A DNA stretch of 11,850 nt from JAWLDB01 sp041686915. Its GTDB lineage: Bacteria > Bacillota > UBA994 > UBA5500. The stretch covers positions 1 through 11,850 of the forward strand of contig JAWLDB010000075.1 of NCBI GenBank assembly GCA_041686915.1, in the 5' to 3' direction. The notes beneath the pieces are model-generated. The model saw nothing but the letters and a program-made list of their open reading frames with translations, did not search any database and had not been told where the DNA came from. Position numbers and translations under genes: made by a program. The stretch's first letter is position 1; every line of letters starts with the position of its first letter. Of this stretch, positions 5,847 to 11,850 are shown piece after piece.

Positions 5847-7725
5847 CGTTCGCGGCAGCTGGCAGCGCTACCTGGCGTACTTCTTCAGCTGTGCCTGCTC
5901 GGTATTGGTTTTCTACGTCTTCCTGAGCTTCATCACCAACGATGCAGTGCAGAACGGCTATGTCGCCGGTCGGGAAGCAGTTAATAGCGGGTTATTGGTA
6001 GCGGAAGTGATTGTCGTGATTTTCTCTTTCCTGTTTATCAGCTATTCCACCAACGCCTTTCTGCGCTCGCGCAAGAAGGAGTTCGGCCTGCTGACACTGA
6101 TGGGCATGACGCAGAAGCAACTGCGCACAATGGTCTTTCAGGAGAGCATGATGATAGCGGGCCTGGCGCTGGTATCGGGCCTCGTAGGTGGCATCCTGTT
6201 CTCGAAACTGTTCTTCATGGTAATTGGAGTGATCCTGGGTGTTGAGAGTCCGATTCCCTTTGAGATCCCACCCGTGGCTCTGGCCGGCACAGCAGGCGTT
6301 TTTCTGGTGATGTTCCTGGGAGTGAACGTGGTTGCCATGCTAGGCGTTCGCCAAAACAGCGTGCGCGAGCTATTGAAGGCGCACCGTCAGCCGAAAGCAT
6401 CTCCCAAGCGGCGCCCATTGTTGTTGGCGCTGGGCCTCGGGCTGCTGGCTCAGGGATATTACATGGCCTGGAACACTAACGCACGCAATGTAGCGATGAA
6501 TATCCTCGTTGTCACTACCATTGTGATTATCGGGACGTATTTCGTGCTCACCCAGGGTGGAGTGCTACTTTGTGCCTGGCTGAAGCAGCGGAGGCAGCTA
6601 TCCTACCGGGGCACCAACCTGGTCATCTTTAACCGCCTCGTCTTTCGACTCGGGGATAACGCCAAGATCTTGTTCATCGGAGCTATTCTGATAGCTGTAG
6701 TCAGCACATCGCTTGGTGCTTTCAACTCAATTCTGCAAAACGCCGAGGTGCTAGCCCGGGACATGAAACCGTTTGCCCTCTCTTTCCGGGGAACACCGGA
6801 ATTCCCGGCGGAAGTAGTGTCGCAAGTGGTAAGAGAGGAACTGGAGCAAGCGGGTGCCAATAACACTCAGTACCAGCGTATCGTGGGCCTCTATGCTAGC
6901 ATGGTTGTGCCCGAACTACCCGATAGGGAGAGCATCAATATAACGCTGATCAAGAACAGTGACCACAATCGGGTGGCACAAATGCTGCCAGGCTTCAGTC
7001 CGATCAATCTGTCCAACGATGAGGCGGTAATGATGCTTGGTTACTACGGCGAATCTGCAGCAGCGACGCAAGCTGTCATTCAGTTGGCAGGGAAGCAGTT
7101 ACCGGTGAAGTTTCTGGAGACCAACGAGGGAGGATACCTGACCGGACACTTTCAGTTGGTAGTGAGTGATGCTGCTTACGCGGAGTTCGAGCCGCTAGTG
7201 CCGCAAGAGGCGCGGAACGACTTCCATGCCTTTGAGTACGATAACTGGGAGAATATCGAAGGTATACAAGAGAGCGTTCAAGCGCGTCTTCCCAACGAGC
7301 AACGTGTGCACCTCGGTCCTCGAGCCGAAGCTTATCATGCTTTGCTGCAGACCGGGGCACTCACCATGTTCATCGGGCTGTTCGTTTGTATCGTCTTCTT
7401 CTTTGCCGCAGGCAGCATGATCTACTTCACGGAGCTCGGGGAAGACAGGCAGCAATACCGCATCCTGCATAAGATCGGCATCACCAGCGCAGAGGTCAAC
7501 CGCATTGTCACACAGGAGCTGGGGGCACTATTCTTCCTGCCGCTCGTTCTTGGAGCGGTGCATACGGGATTTGCCTTAAAGGCGCTCGATAACCTGGTCT
7601 CGAACTTCAGTGTGATACGGGCCGGCTTGATGATCGCAGGAGGCTACCTGCTGGCCCAGCTGGCATACTTCCTGTTCACCCGCGCTGCCTACACCAGGCA
7701 AGTCTTGGGACAGCGGGACGTATAA
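5818..7725 (+). CDS. ABC transporter permease, BceB-type, 10 TM with a large extracellular domain
   Basis: This 635-residue FtsX-superfamily permease has the BceB layout: about seven membrane segments in the first 305 residues (for example 17-39, 57-77, 110-135, 283-303), an extracellular domain of about 205 residues (about 307-512), then three more segments (about 514-537, 568-588, 600-622). KKEFGLLTLMGMTQKQL (86-102) is the typical FtsX cytoplasmic coupling region, and GEDRQQYRILHKIGIT repeats the theme before the last two segments. In this family the large loop between TM7 and TM8 determines which antibiotic is sensed, and the permease signals to the BceS-type kinase. The ATG at 5818 has GGGAGG 8 bases upstream. 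This is the last gene of the module, closed by a terminator 54 bases after the stop. Confidence 0.93.
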   Translation: MTFRQLAANNVRGSWQRYLAYFFSCACSVLVFYVFLSFITNDAVQNGYVAGREAVNSGLLVAEVIVVIFSFLFISYSTNAFLRSRKKEFGLLTLMGMTQKQLRTMVFQESMMIAGLALVSGLVGGILFSKLFFMVIGVILGVESPIPFEIPPVALAGTAGVFLVMFLGVNVVAMLGVRQNSVRELLKAHRQPKASPKRRPLLLALGLGLLAQGYYMAWNTNARNVAMNILVVTTIVIIGTYFVLTQGGVLLCAWLKQRRQLSYRGTNLVIFNRLVFRLGDNAKILFIGAILIAVVSTSLGAFNSILQNAEVLARDMKPFALSFRGTPEFPAEVVSQVVREELEQAGANNTQYQRIVGLYASMVVPELPDRESINITLIKNSDHNRVAQMLPGFSPINLSNDEAVMMLGYYGESAAATQAVIQLAGKQLPVKFLETNEGGYLTGHFQLVVSDAAYAEFEPLVPQEARNDFHAFEYDNWENIEGIQESVQARLPNEQRVHLGPRAEAYHALLQTGALTMFIGLFVCIVFFFAAGSMIYFTELGEDRQQYRILHKIGITSAEVNRIVTQELGALFFLPLVLGAVHTGFALKALDNLVSNFSVIRAGLMIAGGYLLAQLAYFLFTRAAYTRQVLGQRDV

Positions 7726-7779
7726 CTTGGACCATTTTTCAGCGTGGGCTACGCGCAGTCTTGAGAGAAGATAGTTCCA

Positions 7780-7814
7780 GGGAGGTTCAGGCGAAACTGA
7801 ACCTCCCTTGCTTT
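7780..7814 (+). terminator. Intrinsic terminator after the first transporter operon
   Basis: A perfect 11-bp stem, GGGAGGTTCAG (7780-7790) with 7797-7807, loop GCGAAA, is followed by the interrupted T tract TTGCTTT. It ends system 1 before the promoter of system 2. The stem differs at one base pair from the terminator stem at 3071-3101. Confidence 0.9.
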
Positions 7815-7827
7815 ATAGGTGTTGCAC

Positions 7828-7856
7828 TTAACTGTACAGCTAATCTACTATATAGT
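7828..7856 (+). promoter_or_regulatory. Candidate promoter of the second two-component operon
   Basis: TTAACT (7828-7833) and TATAGT (7851-7856) are 17 bp apart and match consensus at 4 of 6 and 5 of 6 bases. The 8-bp palindrome CTGTACAG (7832-7839) lies inside the promoter and could be a small operator. The predicted leader to the GTG at 7893 is about 30 bases. Confidence 0.55.
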
Positions 7857-7892
7857 GGTATGAAAGGACCAGCCTTTGAGAGGGGTGCAAAT

Positions 7893-8582
7893 GTGGCTAA
7901 AGGACAGAACCTGCAATTGCTGTTGGTAGAAGACGATCGTACCATATCCTTGGGTTTGGAGTATGCGCTGACCGAACAGGGGTTGGCAGTGACAGTCTGT
8001 CATGATGCCGCATCAGCGCTCAAGGCAATCGACGTTGGCAAGTTCGACCTGGCTCTGCTGGATATCTCGCTGCCCGATGGCAATGGATTTGATATCTGTC
8101 GCAAGCTGAAGCAGGGGGATGAGACGCCAGTAATCTTTCTGACGGCTCGTGATGATGAAGGTAGCGTGGTAATGGGGCTTGATATCGGGGCTGATGATTA
8201 CATCACCAAGCCTTTCCGGTTGCGGGAATTACAGTCTCGCATCCGCAGTGTTTTACGCCGAGCGCACAAGTCGGCTGAAGGTAAGTCCATCCTGCACTAT
8301 GGCAATCTAGCAGTCAACCTGGCTGAAGGCAAGGTGAGCAAGCACGGAGAAGAGCTCTTGCTAACTGCACTGGAATATCGTCTCTTGCTGACCTTGGTTA
8401 ATCACGAGGGGCAAACCCTGACGCGCGGGCAGTTGCTGGAGAGTGTTTGGGATGTTTCGGGTGATTTTGTCAACGACAATACGCTAACTGTGTATATTAA
8501 GCGCCTGCGGGAGAAGGTTGAGGACGATCCGCAAAACCCAACCATCATTAAGACCGTCCGGGGACTAGGCTATCAGATTTAA
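7893..8582 (+). CDS. OmpR-family response regulator of the second system
   Basis: This 229-residue regulator has a receiver domain with the acidic pocket (VEDD, 12-15), phospho-acceptor Asp57 (LLDISLP), Thr84 and Lys106 (TKP). A winged-helix effector domain follows (LTALEYRLLL, the NDNTLTVYIKRLREKV recognition region, RGLGYQI at the end). The start is GTG 7893, preceded by GAGAGGGG. The frame is open back to 7761, but those extra residues would be encoded by the terminator and promoter region, and the ATG at 7860 has no SD. It is clearly different in sequence from the first regulator. Its kinase gene starts 16 bases downstream. The GTGAC/GTCAC array before the second transporter is its most likely target. 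Confidence 0.93.
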   Translation: MAKGQNLQLLLVEDDRTISLGLEYALTEQGLAVTVCHDAASALKAIDVGKFDLALLDISLPDGNGFDICRKLKQGDETPVIFLTARDDEGSVVMGLDIGADDYITKPFRLRELQSRIRSVLRRAHKSAEGKSILHYGNLAVNLAEGKVSKHGEELLLTALEYRLLLTLVNHEGQTLTRGQLLESVWDVSGDFVNDNTLTVYIKRLREKVEDDPQNPTIIKTVRGLGYQI

Positions 8583-8598
8583 GAAGGGAGGCCAGGTC

Positions 8599-9597
8599 AT
8601 GCTGCGCCATCGTGAAGTGCAGGTCTTTCTACTCGTATTGCTGTCACTATCCCTGTTCTTTATAGTAGCAGGCTTCCTGATTAGCACCCCGACTGGAATC
8701 CTGGTAACAGCCGTAACTGTCACCTTTGGCCTGGCTTTTCTTGTTTTCACCACTCACCGGTACCGGCAGATCAGGCGTCTTTCGGAATATCTCCGTCGCA
8801 TTAGCACTGGTGAGCATGATTTGGACATCCGCGACAATACAGAGGGCGAGCTTAGCATCCTAAAGAGTGAAATCTATAAGGTGACGCTGATGCTCTCTGA
8901 ATACAACCAACGGCTTCTGCACGAGAAACTGCTCTTGTCTGACCAGATGGCAGATATCTCGCACCAGCTAAAAACGCCACTGACTTCCATGCTGATGATG
9001 CTGGACCTGCTGCGGGACGAACAGCTACCAGCAGCCAAGCGGCGTGAGTTCACCGCGCATGTGCGTACCCAGTTGGAGCGCATAGAATGGCTGGTATCTG
9101 CGCTGCTGAAGATGTCCAAGCTCGATGCCGGCGTAGTGGAGATGAAGCTGGCACCGGTTCCGGCCAAAATTTTGCTGAACAATGCATTGCGTCCGTTGCT
9201 CATTCCCATGGAAGTGAAGGAGATTAGCTTCTCGGTGCGCGAACAGGGCGAGCTGATTAACTGTGACTTACCTTGGACCACTGAGGCCCTCATCAATATT
9301 CTCAAGAACTGCATGGAGCACACGCCCTTGGGTGGCAGCATTGCCATATTGGTACAGGATAACCCACTGTATTCTGAGGTGAAGATCGCGGACAACGGGG
9401 CAGGAATTGAGAAGCAAGACCTGCCACACATCTTCACCCGCTTCTATCGTGGCAGGAATGCCAATAAGGACAGCATCGGCATCGGGTTAGCGATGTCCAG
9501 AAGCATCATCCGCAGTCAACACGGTGATATCAGTGTCGAAAGCAAGCCTGGGCAGGGAAGTACCTTCTATATCCGCTTTTATAAGTCGGTTGTGTGA
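8599..9597 (+). CDS. Sensor histidine kinase with a very short extracellular loop
   Basis: This 332-residue kinase has two membrane segments (about 8-29 and 34-51) separated by only about five residues. A HAMP-like linker (about 54-110) follows, then the dimerisation domain with H-box DISHQLKTPLTS (His122). The catalytic domain has N-box ILKNCMEHTP, G1 box DNGAGIEKQDLP, the F-box FTRFYRG and GIGLAMSRS. It has no room for an extracellular ligand-binding domain, so the signal must come from within the membrane or through a partner, probably the adjacent ABC permease. It differs from the first kinase in having a HAMP-like linker and a SHQLKTP rather than VHQMKTP H-box, so the two kinases belong to different subgroups. 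The start ATG has GGGAGG 7 bases upstream. Confidence 0.93.
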   Translation: MLRHREVQVFLLVLLSLSLFFIVAGFLISTPTGILVTAVTVTFGLAFLVFTTHRYRQIRRLSEYLRRISTGEHDLDIRDNTEGELSILKSEIYKVTLMLSEYNQRLLHEKLLLSDQMADISHQLKTPLTSMLMMLDLLRDEQLPAAKRREFTAHVRTQLERIEWLVSALLKMSKLDAGVVEMKLAPVPAKILLNNALRPLLIPMEVKEISFSVREQGELINCDLPWTTEALINILKNCMEHTPLGGSIAILVQDNPLYSEVKIADNGAGIEKQDLPHIFTRFYRGRNANKDSIGIGLAMSRSIIRSQHGDISVESKPGQGSTFYIRFYKSVV

Positions 9598-9601
9598 GTT
9601 C

Positions 9602-9649
9602 ACGGCTGAAGTGACTAAAATGTCACTTCAGCCGTCACTGCATTGTCAC
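9602..9649. repeat. 14-bp palindrome plus GTGAC/GTCAC array between kinase and transporter genes
   Basis: Bases 9602-9615 pair perfectly with 9622-9635 around the loop TAAAAT. The inner ends are GTGAC (9611-9615) and GTCAC (9622-9626), and further GTCAC copies lie at 9634-9638 and 9645-9649. Start-to-start spacings are 11, 12 and 11 bp. No T run follows the palindrome, so it is not a normal terminator. Helical-phase repeats just upstream of a transporter gene suggest the operator of the second response regulator. The palindrome could also form an mRNA hairpin that protects or partly attenuates the transcript. Confidence 0.6.
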
Positions 9650-9671
9650 CTGCGTTCAGTAGAATTAGTAC
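9643..9671 (+). promoter_or_regulatory. Candidate promoter of the second transporter operon
   Basis: TTGTCA (9643-9648, 5 of 6) and TAGTAC (9666-9671, 3 of 6) are 17 bp apart. The -35 overlaps the last GTCAC repeat, the geometry expected for an OmpR-type activator. TAGAAT (9660-9665) is a better -10 but has no suitable -35. Confidence 0.4.
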
Positions 9672-9697
9672 GTAGAAACTTGTGGAGGTGCTGCTTT

Positions 9698-10378
9698 ATG
9701 CCTATATTACGGGTTGAAAACCTGACCAAAACTTACGGCAAGGGAAATACAGCCGTTACTGCTTTGGACAATGTCTCTCTTACGGTAGAAAAGGGCGAGT
9801 TCGTGGCCGTAATCGGACCATCCGGCTCCGGCAAATCAACCTTGTTGCACATGGTTGGTGGCGTCGACCGCCCTACTTCGGGCAAAGTCTTCATCGATGG
9901 AACCGACATTTACAGCCTCGATGAGTCCCGCCTGGCTATCTTCCGGCGTCGGCAAATTGGTCTGATCTACCAGTTCTATAACTTGATACCGGTGTTGAAT
10001 GTGGAAGAGAACATCACCTTACCTTTGCTGCTCGACGGTAGGCAGGAGGATAAAGCACAGCTCAACCAACTGCTCACTACTCTGGGACTGCAAGACCGGG
10101 TGGAGCATCTACCTAACCAGTTGTCCGGTGGACAGCAGCAACGCGTCTCCATTGGGAGGGCCCTAATCAGCAACCCTGCGCTGGTGCTGGCAGATGAGCC
10201 TACCGGAAACCTGGACAGCAAGAACAGTTCCGAAATCATCAGCCTGCTGAAGATGTTCAATCAGAAGTACAAACAGACGCTGTTAGTGATTACTCATGAT
10301 GAGCGCATCGCTTTGCAGGCCGATCGGGTGATTAGCATTGAGGACGGCACGGTTGCCCGCGACGAGGTGATCCGCTAA
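9698..10378 (+). CDS. ABC transporter ATP-binding protein of the second system (LolD/MacB-type)
   Basis: This 226-residue ATPase is complete: Walker A GPSGSGKS (40-47), Q-loop Gln92 (YQFYNL), signature LSGGQQQR (142-149), Walker B Glu167 (LADEPTG), D-loop NLDSKN and switch His200. The size and the insertion-free fold are typical of LolD/MacB-type ATPases, which drive mechanotransmission or lipid and peptide handling with FtsX-fold permeases. The ATG at 9698 has GGAGGT (9684-9689) 8 bases upstream. The frame is open farther upstream, but that stretch lies over the end of the kinase gene. Its stop codon overlaps the permease start by one base (TAATG), so the two subunits are translationally coupled. 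Confidence 0.94.
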   Translation: MPILRVENLTKTYGKGNTAVTALDNVSLTVEKGEFVAVIGPSGSGKSTLLHMVGGVDRPTSGKVFIDGTDIYSLDESRLAIFRRRQIGLIYQFYNLIPVLNVEENITLPLLLDGRQEDKAQLNQLLTTLGLQDRVEHLPNQLSGGQQQRVSIGRALISNPALVLADEPTGNLDSKNSSEIISLLKMFNQKYKQTLLVITHDERIALQADRVISIEDGTVARDEVIR

Positions 10379-11850
10379 TGAATGTCATCAATCGGGTTAC
10401 GCTTGCCGGACTGAAGCAGAACCGGACCCGCACAATTGTGACCATTATCGGTGTCATCTTGTCTGCCGCCATGATTACGGCAGTGACCACCCTGATCGCC
10501 AGTCTGCAGGCTTATCTGGTTGATTTCACAATCGCTGATCAGGGCAATTGGCACGCGGTGCTGCATAACCGCGATATCGACGACCTGAACGCACTTAGGG
10601 AAATGGATGGGGTGACCGGCTTAGCTGTCACCCGCAGTGCAGGTTATGCTCTGCTGCCTGGCAGTCAAAACGACTTTAAGCCATATCTGCATGTACTCCA
10701 GCTCGATCAAGCTGCCTTTGCCAGCCTGCCGGTGCACTTGCTGAGTGGCCGCCTGCCCGAGCAGGCTGATGAGGTGCTGGTGACTGAGCACATCTATACT
10801 AACGGTGGTGTGCGCTATCAGGTGGGGGATAAGCTGACATTGCAGCTGGGACAGCGAATCGGTCTAAATGGCATGACTCTGGATCAACGAGATGGCTTTG
10901 CCTTCAGGCTAACAGAGCAGGGCGGGGCTGAACAATTGGATACTAGGGAGACCAGGACATTTACTGTGGTCGGGATCAGCAACCGCCCTACCAGCGAAGT
11001 GGAGTCTCACGCTGCACCGGGGTACACGTTATATGCACCCTTGCATGATCCAGCCGACAGCTCCGGCGAGTTCAGTCTTTTCTTTAAGGCTACTCACCCC
11101 GCGCGTATCTACACTCTGACTAATCAAATCAGGGTGGAGCGTCAACTCAGCGACTCAGGTGACCTAAAGCTCAACAGTGAACTCCTGCGTTTCCTGGGGG
11201 TGAGCAACGATAAGAGTTTTCAAGCAGTTTTGTACGGCTTGGCCGCAATTCTGCTTGGGTTGATCATGGTCGGCTCTGTGACGCTTATCCATAACTCGTT
11301 TTCCATCTCGGTCAGTGAACGCAAAAAGCAGTTTGGCCTGCTGTCCGGTGCCGGCGCAACCGCCAAGCAGCTCAGGCATTCTGTGTTTTTCGAGGCCTTG
11401 GCGATTGGCGGAATTGGGATCCCGCTAGGCATACTGGCTGGACTGGCAGGTATCGGTACAACCATCTATCTCTTGCAAGATGCACTCACCAGTCTGACCA
11501 ATATGGGCGCTAGAGTGCAAGTACCATTTGCCCTAACTGTTCCTTTGCCAGCCATCGCCGCTGCCGCAGCCTTGGCATTGGTCACCATCCTGATTTCAGC
11601 CTACATTCCAGCCCGCCGTACGGCCAAAATGTCGGCGATGGACGCCATCAGGCAGACGACGGATATCAAGCTAACGGCTAAGCAGGTGAAGACTACCCGA
11701 GTGGCCCGTAGGGTTTTTGGCCTCGAGGGTGATTTGGCGTTGAAGAACTTGAAACGCAACCGCCGCCGCTACCGCAGTACGGTAGTCTCTCTGTTCATCA
11801 GCGTGGTGCTATTTGTCTCGGCCTCGGCCTTTTCTACCTACTTGCGTGAC
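10378..11850 (+). CDS. FtsX/MacB-type ABC transporter permease, 3' part outside the window
   Basis: The frame is open from ATG 10378 to the window end, giving 491 residues with no stop. It begins MNVINRVTLAGLKQNRTR, then TM1 (about 20-42), an extracellular MacB-like domain of about 230 residues (about 45-280), and three membrane segments (about 284-306, 342-362, 392-415). SERKKQFGLLSGAGATAKQL (about 308-327) is the cytoplasmic coupling region and YIPARR-AKMSAMDAIRQ is the usual end of an FtsX domain. At about residue 447 a second unit begins (GDLALKNLKRNRRRYRST, then a TM), so this is the two-unit, 800+ residue permease type rather than the BceB type of system 1. It probably partners the ATPase encoded just upstream (1-base overlap, GAGGTG SD). 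Confidence 0.92.
   Translation, partial: MNVINRVTLAGLKQNRTRTIVTIIGVILSAAMITAVTTLIASLQAYLVDFTIADQGNWHAVLHNRDIDDLNALREMDGVTGLAVTRSAGYALLPGSQNDFKPYLHVLQLDQAAFASLPVHLLSGRLPEQADEVLVTEHIYTNGGVRYQVGDKLTLQLGQRIGLNGMTLDQRDGFAFRLTEQGGAEQLDTRETRTFTVVGISNRPTSEVESHAAPGYTLYAPLHDPADSSGEFSLFFKATHPARIYTLTNQIRVERQLSDSGDLKLNSELLRFLGVSNDKSFQAVLYGLAAILLGLIMVGSVTLIHNSFSISVSERKKQFGLLSGAGATAKQLRHSVFFEALAIGGIGIPLGILAGLAGIGTTIYLLQDALTSLTNMGARVQVPFALTVPLPAIAAAAALALVTILISAYIPARRTAKMSAMDAIRQTTDIKLTAKQVKTTRVARRVFGLEGDLALKNLKRNRRRYRSTVVSLFISVVLFVSASAFSTYLRD

Noticed and set aside
7761..7892. N-terminal extension of the second response regulator
   Set aside because: The extra codons would cover the terminator at 7780-7814 and the promoter at 7828-7856. 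The receiver domain begins normally after GTG 7893, which has a good SD.
8874..9437. 187-codon open frame on the minus strand
   Set aside because: It lies opposite the second kinase gene, whose H, N and G boxes are intact. Its Ser-rich translation is typical of an antisense shadow.
9602..9635. Palindrome as intrinsic terminator of the second two-component operon
   Set aside because: No T run follows the 14-bp stem, and the transporter genes downstream appear to belong to the same functional unit. Partial attenuation cannot be excluded.
9524..9697. N-terminal extension of the second ATPase
   Set aside because: It overlaps the 3' end of the kinase gene in another frame and the operator-like gap. 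The ATG at 9698 with GGAGGT gives the normal family start.
1..11850. CRISPR arrays, tRNA or rRNA genes, insertion sequences, riboswitches
   Set aside because: No regular spacer-repeat pattern, no tRNA-like cloverleaf, no transposase frame and no recognised riboswitch core was seen on either strand by eye.

Overview
The window looks like part of a Bacillota (Firmicutes) chromosome of moderate GC, more likely clostridial or Desulfitobacterium-like than a low-GC bacillus. The reasons are strong GGAGG-type ribosome binding sites, several GTG starts, compact operons ended by hairpin-plus-T terminators, and BceRS-BceAB-type modules, which are characteristic of this phylum. The assignment is inferred from gene content and was not tested by any search. 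No RNA gene, IS element or CRISPR array was seen.

Layout. Bases 1-215 hold the C-terminal end of an iron-sulfur protein that resembles the epoxyqueuosine reductase group, closed by a long hairpin terminator (244-282). A convergent gene on the minus strand (291-1775) encodes a membrane-anchored alpha/beta hydrolase of the PAF-acetylhydrolase type with a complete Ser-Asp-His triad. A gap of about 330 bases separates it from a divergent DHH-family phosphoesterase gene (2104-3057). This gap carries three CTTACAA heptamers at exact 11-bp spacing. A strong terminator follows the DHH gene.

System 1 (3129-7815) is a BceRS-BceAB-type module: response regulator, intramembrane-sensing histidine kinase, ABC ATPase, and a 10-TM permease with one large extracellular domain. 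A near-perfect BceR-type operator (TGACA-N4-TGTAA) overlaps the kinase stop codon and precedes the transporter genes. This fits the flux-sensing scheme in which kinase and transporter form a sensory complex and the regulator induces the transporter.

System 2 (7828 to the right edge) is a second four-gene module in the same order: response regulator, short-loop kinase, ABC ATPase, and a MacB/FtsX-type permease cut off by the window end. Its permease is of a different class from that of system 1. Its kinase-ATPase gap holds a different set of repeats, GTGAC/GTCAC pentamers at 11-12 bp spacing, including a 14-bp palindrome. The two modules therefore appear to be separate regulatory circuits placed side by side, probably for cell-envelope or antimicrobial-peptide stress. 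The inducers cannot be read from the sequence.

The most interesting points are regulatory: the three operator-like arrays, and the hint (a shared TGTAAGCT core) that the system 1 regulator may also control the upstream lipase-like hydrolase.
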